Position numbers and translations under genes: made by a program. From the NCBI RefSeq assembly GCF_003112455.1, contig NZ_BDQX01000458.1, forward strand, positions 396,896 to 446,378: a stretch of 49,483 bases of DNA. Reading direction: 5' to 3'. Source of the stretch: Paenibacillus agaridevorans. Its GTDB lineage: Bacteria > Bacillota > Bacilli > Paenibacillales > Paenibacillaceae. Below the pieces are notes generated by a model, which was not told the DNA's origin, did no database searches, and saw only the letters and a list, made by a program, of their open reading frames with translations. Numbering within the stretch: position 1 is the stretch's first letter; the number at the start of each line of letters is the position of its first letter. Positions 40,531 to 49,004 of this stretch are shown piece after piece.

Positions 40531-41316
40531 CTATTTTAGCAATCCTTTTTTACTTAACCAGCTTAGATAATGCTTGATTTGCGAATCCCAATGCCCCCAA
40601 GAATGATCGCCAGGCCCTTCGGAGTAGTCCAATTCAAAGGCGGATTCCCGGCAAGCATCCCGGAAGCTCAAGTTTTCCTCATAAAGAAAATCCTCTGTTC
40701 CGCACCATTGGTATAGCGGCGGCAATGCCGCATCTGCCTTGGCCCCCCGCTTCAATAGCTCCAACAGGTCATTGTCCGTTCCCTCAACGGCCTCATCTCC
40801 GAAGATGAGGCCGAAGGAGCGGCGGCGGTTCTCGTCATCCTTGGATTTTTGGATGAAGGCTGCTAAATCTACCGCACCGGAGAAGCTGCCGGCTGCCGCG
40901 AATCGTTCCGGATGGCTTAGCGCCCACTTGAACGCTCCGTAACCTCCCATGGACAGGCCCGCGACGAAATTATCCTCGGGCTTATCCGAGAGCGGAAACA
41001 TCGATCTCGCAAGGAACGGAAGCTCTTCCGTCAGGAACGTCCAGTAATCGCCACCATGCACCATGTTCGCGTAATAGCTGCGATGAACGTTTGGCATGAC
41101 GACGGCAATTCCATGCTCGTCCGCGTATCGTTCGACGGAAGTACGGCGCGTCCAGATCGTGTCGTCGTCAGAGAAGCCGTGGAGCAAAAACAGCGTTATG
41201 TATTTCCGCGATTCCGGGTTCATTCCGTTAGCTCTGGAGGGCTGCGGCAGCAGCACCGTCATGGACGTACTAAGTCCCAGCGATTCGGCAATAAAGTGAC
41301 ACTTCAACAAAGCCAT
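40531..41316 (-). CDS. Esterase D/tributyrin-esterase family hydrolase
   Basis: 261 residues, AGGGAGAAG upstream of the ATG. PF00756-type alpha/beta hydrolase: FLLHGFSDDDTIW (oxyanion region), nucleophile Ser in AGLSMGGYGAF (about 123) and terminal His in GDHSWGHWD. No signal peptide. In this setting it may deacylate plant-derived oligosaccharides, but this is inference from neighbours. Confidence 0.86.
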   Translation of the reverse strand: MALLKCHFIAESLGLSTSMTVLLPQPSRANGMNPESRKYITLFLLHGFSDDDTIWTRRTSVERYADEHGIAVVMPNVHRSYYANMVHGGDYWTFLTEELPFLARSMFPLSDKPEDNFVAGLSMGGYGAFKWALSHPERFAAAGSFSGAVDLAAFIQKSKDDENRRRSFGLIFGDEAVEGTDNDLLELLKRGAKADAALPPLYQWCGTEDFLYEENLSFRDACRESAFELDYSEGPGDHSWGHWDSQIKHYLSWLSKKGLLK

Positions 41317-41578
41317 TCGATTATCTTCTCCCTTGACTCATAGTATCTTTACGACTAATATGCTAGCAGAAAACCCGATGTTGCGAAACCTGGAATTGAA
41401 GCGCTCTCAGCGCTTATTCATCCTGCTTGCTTTCATGAGATTTTTTTCATGCAATTCTCATAAAGCCAAAAAAAGCGCTCTGCAAGAACCTTTCCAGCTC
41501 TCATTTGGCAAAAAGGCCCTGTTTCAATTATGATATATTGATTTTATGAAAAATGACCTGGAGGGATACACTGACAAC

Positions 41579-42064
41579 ATGAGAAACGGAAACCTGCTCA
41601 AGCACATCGTCAAAATCGGAACCTGCGGCGCAATTATTTGGTCGGCCGTAACGTTCGGAGCCGGCACAGACTCGGCTCATGCAGCAACTCCTACATCGAT
41701 AGCGTTAATCGACAGCAGCAAAGATTACATAGGCACGCCATACCTTTACGGCGCAGCCGCGGGCTCGACCTCCGCATTCGACTGCTCCTCGTTTACCCAA
41801 TACATGTTAGGATCCATCGGAGTCTGGCTGCCCCGCACATCAACGGCTCAAGCCTACATGGGCGAAAAGGTTGGCAAAGGATTTCTGAGCATGGGCGATC
41901 TCGTGTTCTTCAGCACAAATGGAGGCAAATCCATCAGCCATGTCGGCATCTATGCAGGATCCGGCAAGTTCATCCATAGCTCCAGCAGCAAAGGCGTTAC
42001 CGTAACCGACATGAACTCCAGCTACTGGAAAAACAAATACGTAACTGCACGCCGGGTTTTGTAA
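41579..42064 (+). CDS. Secreted NlpC/P60 cysteine peptidase
   Basis: 161 residues from ATG 41579; an in-frame ATG at 41546 has no ribosome site. A signal peptide ends about residue 35 (GAIIWSAVTFGAGTDSAHAA). The catalytic Cys is about residue 69 in FDCSSFTQYM, the His in SKSISHVGIYAG-type ISHVGIYAG, and the third residue in FIHSSSSKG. It cuts peptidoglycan peptides outside the cell. No SH3 or LysM domain. Ends in a strong terminator. Confidence 0.92.
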   Translation: MRNGNLLKHIVKIGTCGAIIWSAVTFGAGTDSAHAATPTSIALIDSSKDYIGTPYLYGAAAGSTSAFDCSSFTQYMLGSIGVWLPRTSTAQAYMGEKVGKGFLSMGDLVFFSTNGGKSISHVGIYAGSGKFIHSSSSKGVTVTDMNSSYWKNKYVTARRVL

Positions 42065-42090
42065 GCGGGATTTCAGAATATGCACTTTTG

Positions 42091-42141
42091 AAAAAGCTGT
42101 TCCCCTGATGAACGAATTCGTTCTTCGGGAGAACAGCTTTT
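42091..42141 (+). terminator. Terminator between nlpC-like and ligase-like genes
   Basis: AAAAGCTGTTCCCC pairs with GGGAGAACAGCTTTT; the loop is itself a perfect palindrome, GAACGAATTCGTTC (42110-42123). Works in both directions between convergent genes. Confidence 0.85.
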
Positions 42142-42166
42142 GTGGTCCCATTCTTCATCGATCAGG

Positions 42167-42763
42167 TCAGGTCTTCACCTTAATCCACTCTTCGCTTCTT
42201 CCTTCGGCGTACAAGCTCCGCCAAGACTTTCCGATTACGCCTTGCAGACCCAACTCCCGGACTTGGCTGTGCAGCGATTCGCTTGTACCTCTTGCAAACA
42301 CCATCCGCTTAAAGCAGGCATTATCCTCAAGCACGGCAAACAGCATACGCTTCCGCTTATATAGAGGAAACACACGCAAATCGATGCCGTTAAAATAAAG
42401 AATATCGAATACAAAAAACCGGAGCGGCATCATCGATTGCGCTTCGCGAATACGCAGATCGCCCTTTAAACGATACCGATGCTGGAGCACTTCGAAGTCC
42501 GTCTTTCCGGACTCCGGATGCACATAGGCGAGCTGCCCGTCGAAAACGACGTCTGCGGGTTTGCGCAACGGGACGTTATGTAATTCCGGATATTGCCTCG
42601 TCACGTCATACCCGTGCCGGCTCAGCAGCTTGACTACGCCTCCGCTCATTGCCAGCTGGAGACGCTGACCATGAATCAACGGCTCGAACAGAAATCGCTC
42701 GTCATCAAAAGGGCCGTCCCCCCCGGCGGGGAGCATAGGTTTCATAAACATAGGATGAGTCAC
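42167..42763 (-). CDS. ATP-dependent DNA ligase-like adenylation domain lacking the catalytic lysine
   Basis: 198 residues. Ligase motifs are recognisable but altered: motif I, normally E-x-K-x-D-G-x-R, is FEPLIHGQRLQL with Leu in place of Lys; motif III is VFDGQLAYV with Gln for Glu; motif IV region RFFVFDILYFNGIDLRVFPLYKRKRML and motif V GVIGKSWRSLYAEGRSEEWIKVK are well kept. There is no OB-fold domain. It therefore looks like a catalytically dead relative that may bind nucleic acid or nucleotide. Convergent with the nlpC-like gene. Confidence 0.72.
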   Translation of the reverse strand: MTHPMFMKPMLPAGGDGPFDDERFLFEPLIHGQRLQLAMSGGVVKLLSRHGYDVTRQYPELHNVPLRKPADVVFDGQLAYVHPESGKTDFEVLQHRYRLKGDLRIREAQSMMPLRFFVFDILYFNGIDLRVFPLYKRKRMLFAVLEDNACFKRMVFARGTSESLHSQVRELGLQGVIGKSWRSLYAEGRSEEWIKVKT

Positions 42764-42824
42764 CTCGTCTCCATTTTATCATGCATCTATTCATCGAATC
42801 CTCGGTAAATTTAGGCTCAATTGA

Positions 42825-42855
42825 CGAATAATTCGTGTAGATGCAACGCATAATA
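42825..42855 (+). promoter_or_regulatory. Sigma-G-like promoter of the SASP gene
   Basis: -35 CGAATA (42825-42830), 18-base spacer, -10 CATAATA (42849-42855). This fits the forespore sigma-G consensus (TGMATA / CATAMTA) and stands 27 bases before the SASP start. Confidence 0.7.
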
Positions 42856-42881
42856 TCGGTAGAAAAGGAGGTTGACCAAAG

Positions 42882-43097
42882 ATGTCCAACAACAGAAGCA
42901 GCAACAATCTTTTAGTACCCCAGGCTCGCGCCGCCCTGGAGCAGATGAAATATGAAATCGCAGGCGAATTGGGAATCCAGCTTCCGCAAGACGGCTATTA
43001 CGGCAACATGACCTCTCGGGACATGGGCTCGATTGGCGGTTACATTACACGTCGCCTGGTTCAGATGGCTCAGCAGCAACTGGCAGGCCGCCAATAA
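42882..43097 (+). CDS. Alpha/beta-type small acid-soluble spore protein
   Basis: 71 residues, AAAAGGAGG before the ATG. Typical pattern: NNLLVPQARAALEQMKYEIAGELGI, then GNMTSRDMGSIGGYITRRLVQMAQQQL. The Glu-Ile/Glu-Leu germination-protease region (YEIAGELGI) is present. It coats and protects DNA in the dormant spore. Proves that the host makes endospores. Confidence 0.96.
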   Translation: MSNNRSSNNLLVPQARAALEQMKYEIAGELGIQLPQDGYYGNMTSRDMGSIGGYITRRLVQMAQQQLAGRQ

Positions 43098-43114
43098 CCG
43101 AAAACGCATGGTCA

Positions 43115-43139
43115 GAGAGCGCAGCGGCGCTCTCTTTTT
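43115..43139 (+). terminator. Terminator after SASP gene
   Basis: GAGAGCGC, short loop, GCGCTCTC followed by TTTTT. Confidence 0.92.
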
Positions 43140-43243
43140 GCATTTCGCTTCCATTCGGTTGAGAAAATCGGTAAAATGGGATAGAGTTGTCCTTTGTACA
43201 TAAATGATGAACGTATTTCATGAAAAGAAAGGAATATCCCAAT

Positions 43244-44434
43244 ATGATCATTCAACCAAAAACTCGCGGCTTTATATGCACAACGGCTCACCCGGAGGGC
43301 TGCGCCAAGCAAGTTCAGCGGCAAATCGATTACGTGAAAGGCCAGCCTGCTCTGACGGGCCCACGCAATGTGCTCGTAATCGGCGCTTCCACGGGTTATG
43401 GTCTTGCGTCGCGCATCGTCTCCGCTTTCGGCGCAGGCGCGAATACGGTCGGCGTTTACTTCGACAAAGCCGCCGAAGGAGCGCGTACCGCTTCCGCGGG
43501 CTGGTATAACTCCGCCGCGTTTGAGCAAGCTGCCGCCGCTGCCGGCACGAAGTCCTACAGCATCGTCGGCGACGCATTTTCCGACGAGATTAAAGCCAAA
43601 ACGATCGACCTGATTCGTACGGAGCTTGGCAAGATCGACCTGATCGTGTACAGCGTCGCCTCCCCGCGGCGCACGCATCCCAAGACAGGCGAGACCTTCT
43701 CTTCGGTTATCAAGCCGCTTGGCGAAACTTACAGCAACAAAACCGTCAACTTCCATAATGGCGACGTTTCGATCGCAACGATCGAGCCCGCAACGGATGA
43801 CGAGCTGCGTCAGACTATTGCAGTCATGGGTGGCGAGGACTGGCAAATGTGGATCGACGAACTCAGTGCCGCCGGCGTTCTAGAGAACGATGTCACGACG
43901 GTTGCTTATTCCTATATCGGACCCGAGATTACGCATGCCGTCTACCGCGAAGGAACGATCGGCGCGGCAAAAAATGATCTCGAGACTACGGCTCAGCGGT
44001 TGAACAGCCAGCTGTCGGCAACTGGCGGACGGGCGTTCGTATCCGTGAACAAGGCGCTCGTAACGCAATCTAGCTCCGCGATTCCGGTCGTGCCGCTGTA
44101 TATCTCCGCTCTGTACAAAGTCATGAAAGAGAAAGGCCTGCATGAGGGCTGCATCGAGCAGATGTATCGTCTGTTCTCCGAGCGGCTGTACGCCTCTAAC
44201 GGAGTTGCAGTAGACGAAAAAGGCCTCATCCGCGTCGATGACTGGGAGATGAAGCCGGAGATTCAAGCAGAGGTCGCTCAGCTATGGGCTGATCTGACTA
44301 CCGAAAATGTCTACGAGCTGTCCGATCTGGAAGGATATCGCCGCGAGTTCTTCCAATTGTTCGGCTTCGAGACGGACGGCATTGATTACGAAGCGGATGT
44401 CAATCAGGACGTAAACATTCCGAATTTGCGTTAA
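43244..44434 (+). CDS. fabV: Trans-2-enoyl-ACP/CoA reductase, FabV type
   Basis: 396 residues from ATG 43244 (AAAGGA upstream). Family marks: PKTRGFICTTAHPEGC at the N-terminus, NVLVIGASTGYGLASR nucleotide loop, YSVASPRRTHPKTGE, and the extended catalytic motif Y-x8-K in AVYREGTIGAAKNDLE. It reduces enoyl-ACP or enoyl-CoA in fatty acid synthesis or short-chain metabolism with NADH. FabV enzymes are known to be insensitive to triclosan. Single-gene unit with terminator. Confidence 0.95.
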   Translation: MIIQPKTRGFICTTAHPEGCAKQVQRQIDYVKGQPALTGPRNVLVIGASTGYGLASRIVSAFGAGANTVGVYFDKAAEGARTASAGWYNSAAFEQAAAAAGTKSYSIVGDAFSDEIKAKTIDLIRTELGKIDLIVYSVASPRRTHPKTGETFSSVIKPLGETYSNKTVNFHNGDVSIATIEPATDDELRQTIAVMGGEDWQMWIDELSAAGVLENDVTTVAYSYIGPEITHAVYREGTIGAAKNDLETTAQRLNSQLSATGGRAFVSVNKALVTQSSSAIPVVPLYISALYKVMKEKGLHEGCIEQMYRLFSERLYASNGVAVDEKGLIRVDDWEMKPEIQAEVAQLWADLTTENVYELSDLEGYRREFFQLFGFETDGIDYEADVNQDVNIPNLR

Positions 44435-44453
44435 GTTTTTCTATATTTCAACA

Positions 44454-44493
44454 AAACGCTGAGCGTCGGCCGCGGCCGTGCTCAGCGTTTTTG
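44454..44493 (+). terminator. Terminator after fabV
   Basis: AAACGCTGAGC pairs with GCTCAGCGTTT, then TTG; loop contains GGCCGCGGCC. Confidence 0.88.
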
Positions 44494-44564
44494 ACCACAT
44501 AAAAATTTTTAAGTTTCCGAGCTTATCGGACATTTGAAATCTAATCTTTGAAGCGGAGGGTAAT

Positions 44565-45503
44565 ATGCCGAATATTAAAATTTTCGCCGGATCATCCAAC
44601 CCCCGGCTAGCAGAAGCCGTGTGCAAGCAGCTTGAGCTGCCGCTCGGCCGTTCCAACATCTCCCGCGCGCAAAGCGGCGAAATTCATGTTTCTTACGAAG
44701 AGTCGATTCGCAACTTCGATATCTTTATCGTGCAGTCGCTCTCTCATCCCGTCAACGAGAATCTCGTCGAGCTGCTTGTTATGATCGATGCGGCCAAACG
44801 AGCTTCGGCCAAGTCCGTTAACATCGTCATGCCGTATTACGGCTATGCGCGTCAAGAGAGGAAAGCTGCGCCTCGCGAACCGATCTCGGCCAAGATGGTT
44901 GCCGACGTTCTGACGACGGCCGGCGCATCCCGGATCATTACTGTCGATCTTCATGCGGATGCTATCCAGGGTTTCTTCAAGATCACGCTCGATCACTTGA
45001 CCGCGCTCGATTTGATTATCGAATATTTGCGTTCCAAATCCATTCAGAACCCTGTCGTCGTATCGCCCGACGCCGGACGCGCCACGACAGCGGAAAAGCT
45101 TGCAGGTTTGCTGGACTGCCCGTTCGCGATCATGATCAAAAACCGTCCGGCTCACAACGAGTCCGAAATTACGCATATTATCGGCGAAGTCGAAGGGATG
45201 ACGCCAATCATCATCGAGGATCTGATCGATACGGGCAGCACCATTATTAACGTCGTCGAGGCGCTTAAGAAACGCGGAGCCGAAGACGCCTTTATTTGCG
45301 CGACGCATGGACTATTCTCGGGTGACGCGGTACAAAAGCTAAACCATCCCAACATTCAGGAGGTCGTCATCACAGACACCATCAGTCTCGACCAGGAACA
45401 TTCCGACAAATTCGTCCTGCTGCCGATGGCTCCGCTGCTCGGAACCGCCATTCGCATCATTACGGAGGGCGGCTCCATCGCGACACTGTTCAAGTCGGAG
45501 TAA
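44565..45503 (+). CDS. prs: Ribose-phosphate pyrophosphokinase, divergent paralogue
   Basis: 312 residues. PRPP synthetase architecture: KIFAGSSNPRLAEAV, SGEIHVSYEESIR, PYYGYARQERKAAPREPISAKMVADVL, TVDLHADAIQGFF and the PRPP loop IIEDLIDTGSTI. Several usually invariant positions differ: EDLIDTGST rather than the usual DDMIDTAGT, and KAAPREP in the ATP loop rather than the usual KxRxREP. It is not next to glmU or spoVG as the housekeeping prs usually is, so this is probably a second copy; activity is likely but not certain. Confidence 0.88.
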   Translation: MPNIKIFAGSSNPRLAEAVCKQLELPLGRSNISRAQSGEIHVSYEESIRNFDIFIVQSLSHPVNENLVELLVMIDAAKRASAKSVNIVMPYYGYARQERKAAPREPISAKMVADVLTTAGASRIITVDLHADAIQGFFKITLDHLTALDLIIEYLRSKSIQNPVVVSPDAGRATTAEKLAGLLDCPFAIMIKNRPAHNESEITHIIGEVEGMTPIIIEDLIDTGSTIINVVEALKKRGAEDAFICATHGLFSGDAVQKLNHPNIQEVVITDTISLDQEHSDKFVLLPMAPLLGTAIRIITEGGSIATLFKSE

Positions 45504-45524
45504 CAATAATCTCTCGGCCTGAGA

Positions 45525-46469
45525 CTAGACGGTCAGGCTTTCCTTCTTTAGATCCAGCCAGTCCATCTCTTCCTTGGTCAAGACGATTCGCGAACCTTCG
45601 TCGCAGGACGTCAGCTCCTGCGTCGTCTGCGCGCCGATCAGGGCGCAGGTCGGGAACGGCTGATTTAATACATAAGCCAGGGCAATCTGAATGGCGGTTG
45701 CCCCCTTCTGTTCCCCAAGCTTCCTTGCCCGCTCCAATCTCTCCCAGTTGTCGTCGTTATAAAACACCCGCACCAAATCTGCATTGTCACGAATCTCCGG
45801 CGTGAACCTTCCCGTAAAGAAACCCCTTGCCTGCGAAGACCACGACAAAAGCGGAAGACCTTCGCGCTCATGCCAGGCGCAGGTTTCTTCGTCTGCCGAT
45901 ACGCAGCCCTTCCAGAACGGCTCATTCGCTTTTGCGAGACTGAGGTTCGGACTGCTAAACGTAAAACCTCTTAATCCACTTTTAGCGGCATATTCATTCG
46001 CCTCCTGGATTCGTTGCCAAGTCCAGTTGGATACGCCGATCGCGCCCACTTTGCCTGCCTCGATATGTTCGTTAAGCGCGTCCACGATAACCTGTACCGG
46101 TATCTCGGGATCGTCGCGATGCAAGCCGTAGAGATCGATATACCCCGTACGCAGTCTATCCAGACTCACGGAGAGATCATAAGCGATGTCCTTACGGGTA
46201 ACGCGCGGTCCGTTCTGATCGTGATGGGCTCCCTTGGTCAAAATAACGATTTTGTCCCGGTTTCCTCTCTCCTCCATATAACGGCCAATTACCTCTTCGC
46301 TCTGGCCTCCGCAATAAATATGGGCGGAATCCAGCGAGTTGCCTCCGATGGCAAGGAAAGCGTCCAGATTCGTTGCCGCCTTCTCATAGGAATCGTGATA
46401 GAAATAGTCCGTGCCTTTCATCAATTGAGACACCGGTTTGTCGCAGCCTTTAATTTGAATATATTCCAT
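45525..46469 (-). CDS. Aldo/keto reductase
   Basis: 314 residues. Catalytic tetrad: Asp and Tyr in LDSAHIYCGG, Lys in ILTKGAHHD, His in LYGLHRDDPE. GAIGVSNWTWQRIQEANEYA and FTFSSPNLSLAK follow, and the cofactor segment is LIGAQTTQEL. It resembles AKR12/YdhF-type sugar reductases. 17 bases after the Gfo/Idh gene on the same strand, so an operon under the divergent AraC regulator. Confidence 0.9.
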   Translation of the reverse strand: MEYIQIKGCDKPVSQLMKGTDYFYHDSYEKAATNLDAFLAIGGNSLDSAHIYCGGQSEEVIGRYMEERGNRDKIVILTKGAHHDQNGPRVTRKDIAYDLSVSLDRLRTGYIDLYGLHRDDPEIPVQVIVDALNEHIEAGKVGAIGVSNWTWQRIQEANEYAAKSGLRGFTFSSPNLSLAKANEPFWKGCVSADEETCAWHEREGLPLLSWSSQARGFFTGRFTPEIRDNADLVRVFYNDDNWERLERARKLGEQKGATAIQIALAYVLNQPFPTCALIGAQTTQELTSCDEGSRIVLTKEEMDWLDLKKESLTV

Positions 46470-46486
46470 GGTTGTAGTCCTCCTGA

Positions 46487-47491
46487 TTAGTTAATGGTTA
46501 CTCTTGCTCTCTCGCGTGCGGATTGCAAGCAAGCATCAATGACCTTCATATTGCGGACTGCGTCAAAAGCATCATACCGAAGCGGTTCTTCTCCTTTGAC
46601 GGCGCGATACAACGCGTCGGCCTGGGCCGTATAGGCGTTGACATGCTCGACCTCCACCAATCGGCGTTCTCCTCCAGCGTTTACATAGAAGTCGCCGCTG
46701 CCTGGCTGCGGCGTAACGTATGCGGAAGGAACTTCAATAATGCCTTCAGTCCCAAGGATCTCAAGCGGGTTGCGGAACGCCGCCCACATGCCGCAGTCGA
46801 ACGTCAGGGAAACTCCGCCTTCGAATTCCAGCAGACCGGATGCCATCATATCCACATCATCATGCTCCTGCGAGAAGATCGCCTGAACCGTCGCCGCTTC
46901 GGGCTCCTTGCCAAGCAACAGCCGTGCCGCGTTGATCGGGTAACAGCCAACGTCGTAGATAGAGCCGCCGCCCCAATCCTTGCGATAACGGACATTGGCG
47001 GAATCTTTGGCGTTGTTGAACGTAAACGCGCTGCGAATGCCCCTCAGCTCGCCAATTTCCCCGGATGCGATGATCTCCCGAAGCTTGTCGTAACGCGGAT
47101 TCCAACGATACATAAACGCTTCGGACAGTTCCACGCCGGCTTTGGCGCAAGCCTCTACCATTTCCTCTGCTTCTTTAGCGGTTAATGCCAGAGGTTTCTC
47201 GCAAAGGATATGCTTGCCTGCCTCTGCGGCGCGAATCGTCCACTCTCTGTGCAGATGGTTCGGCAGCGGAATATAAACGACATCGATGGAAGGATCCGCG
47301 AGGAGCTCCTCGTAGCTGGAGTAGGCTTGGCCGATCCCATGCTCTTCTGCCGTGCGTGAAGCCTTATCGGCATCCCGGCTGGCAATAGCCGTCACTTCGT
47401 TCCATTTCGAAGCTTGCACGCCTGGAATCACTGCGCGTTTGGCAATCCCGGCACAGCCGAGCACGCCCCATTTTAATTTGGTCGCTGTCAT
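46487..47491 (-). CDS. Gfo/Idh/MocA family oxidoreductase
   Basis: 334 residues. N-terminal NAD(P) fold KLKWGVLGCAGIAKRAVIPG, the EKP signature in ILCEKPLALTAKEA, and C-terminal domain with GGGSIYDVGCYPINAARLLLG (catalytic Asp/His region type). These enzymes oxidise or reduce sugars and inositols; the exact substrate cannot be read from sequence. It is transcribed with the AKR and divergently from an AraC regulator. Confidence 0.92.
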   Translation of the reverse strand: MTATKLKWGVLGCAGIAKRAVIPGVQASKWNEVTAIASRDADKASRTAEEHGIGQAYSSYEELLADPSIDVVYIPLPNHLHREWTIRAAEAGKHILCEKPLALTAKEAEEMVEACAKAGVELSEAFMYRWNPRYDKLREIIASGEIGELRGIRSAFTFNNAKDSANVRYRKDWGGGSIYDVGCYPINAARLLLGKEPEAATVQAIFSQEHDDVDMMASGLLEFEGGVSLTFDCGMWAAFRNPLEILGTEGIIEVPSAYVTPQPGSGDFYVNAGGERRLVEVEHVNAYTAQADALYRAVKGEEPLRYDAFDAVRNMKVIDACLQSARERARVTIN

Positions 47492-47637
47492 ATTTGATTG
47501 CTCCTTTGTATGTGTAATAATACTATATTGTGATTATATGACTACTCGATTAAAATGAAAATGACAATATATTAAAGGTGTTTAGCACAATTTTGTCTTG
47601 AATTAAGCATTCAAAAAGTAAGGAGGTTGGCCTATAA

Positions 47638-48486
47638 ATGCAACGTCAAAGCCACTTGCTAACGCTTCCCCATAGCCCTTACTTCTGTATGCCCGAATCC
47701 GTCGGACATTATGAGGATTATATGGAACATACCGTTCATCGCAAGGCCGGAGCGCAAAATAACTTCAATATCCATTTTGTCGTGTCCGGCAAAGGTTATG
47801 TAGAAATAGACGGAGAGCGACATGCGCTAGTCGCAGGCGACGCCGTCTTGTATTTCCCCCTTCAGGAGCAGACCTATTACACCAGTCAAGACGATCTCTG
47901 GAGCTGCCGATGGGTTCACTTCTACGGCGATGGCCTGCTTGGCGATTTCCTCGTCAATCAGGAGCTGCATCTCAGCCAGCTCTGGTCGCTCCGGGGAACC
48001 GAGCAGTGGATTGCCGCGCACGAAGAGCTGCTTGCCGAAGCGGAGCAGCACCGGATGTTGCGCCCTCATCGGCTATCGACGCTTACTTATGCGCTAATCG
48101 CGTTATTTGCCGAACAAGCCGTACCGAGAACAACGATCAAGCCCGTCTCTTCCGGCAACCGTATTCTGGAGATTCTGCCGTTGATGCAAAAGGAAGCCGT
48201 CCAGCCTTTCGAGCTGGAGCGCTGGTCCTCGCTCGTTGGGGTTACTCCCCATTACTTCTGCAAGCTGTTCCGAGCTGTTATGGAGATGACGCCGATGGAC
48301 TTCATAACGCGCTGCCGACTGCAGACGGCCAAGCAATGGCTGCTGGAACGCCAATCGGCCTCCATCGGCCAAATCGCGACGGAGGCCGGTTATCCCAGCG
48401 CCAGTTATTTCAACAAACGATTTATGGAGCATGAGGGCATGACGCCCACCTCTTATCGCCAGCTCTATAACAATGCGAATAAATAA
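47638..48486 (+). CDS. AraC-family regulator with N-terminal cupin
   Basis: 282 residues, AAGGAGG before the ATG. Cupin part: NNFNIHFVVSGKGYVEIDGERHALVAGDAVLYFPLQEQTYY, WSCRWVHFYG. HTH part: LERWSSLVGVTPHYFCKLFRAVMEMTPMDFITRCRL and SIGQIATEAGYPSASYFNKRFMEHEGMTPTSYRQLY. Probably activates the divergent Gfo/Idh-AKR genes in response to a sugar. Confidence 0.92.
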   Translation: MQRQSHLLTLPHSPYFCMPESVGHYEDYMEHTVHRKAGAQNNFNIHFVVSGKGYVEIDGERHALVAGDAVLYFPLQEQTYYTSQDDLWSCRWVHFYGDGLLGDFLVNQELHLSQLWSLRGTEQWIAAHEELLAEAEQHRMLRPHRLSTLTYALIALFAEQAVPRTTIKPVSSGNRILEILPLMQKEAVQPFELERWSSLVGVTPHYFCKLFRAVMEMTPMDFITRCRLQTAKQWLLERQSASIGQIATEAGYPSASYFNKRFMEHEGMTPTSYRQLYNNANK

Positions 48487-48539
48487 TGGGGCGAGACGGC
48501 TAATTGTTCTTGTCTGGCCCCATTATAACTTTGTCGCAC

Positions 48540-48978
48540 ACTTTAGATCGGCGACGCCGACTTCAATCCGAAAAAGCAGCCTCCCCGCACTCTTTAGATC
48601 GGCGACACCGACTTCAATCCGAAAAAGCAGCCTCCCCGCACTCTTTAGATCGGCGACACCGACTTAAATCCGAAAATGCAGCCTTCTCGCACACTTTAGA
48701 TCGGCGATGCCGACTTAAATCCGAAAATGCAGCCTTCTCACACACTTTAGATCGGTGACGCCGACTTAAATCCGAATATGCAGCCTTCTCTCGCACAATT
48801 TAGATCGGTGACGCCGACTTAAATCCGAAAAAGCAGCCTTCTCGCACACTTTAGATCGGTGACGCCGACTTAAATCCGAAAATGCAGCCTTCTCGCACAC
48901 TTTAGATCGGTGACGCCGACTTAAATCCGAAAATGCAGCCTTCTCGCACACTTTAGATCGGTGACGCCGACTTAAATC
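48540..48978. repeat. Tandem array C: nine ~51-bp units, related to array A
   Basis: AGATCGG anchors at 48545, 48596, 48647, 48698, 48749, 48802 (two-base insertion before it), 48853, 48904 and 48955, otherwise exactly 51 apart. Core AGATCGGTGACGCCGACTTA, then AATCCGAAAATGCAGCCTTC. The first unit contains the perfect palindrome TCGGCGACGCCGA (48548-48560). Shares CGACTTAAATC and AAAGCAGC-type blocks with array A. The last unit is truncated about 48978, just before the ugd stop. Confidence 0.9.
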
Positions 48979-49004
48979 TAGGATAGTCAGCCGCCGTCAG
49001 ATCC

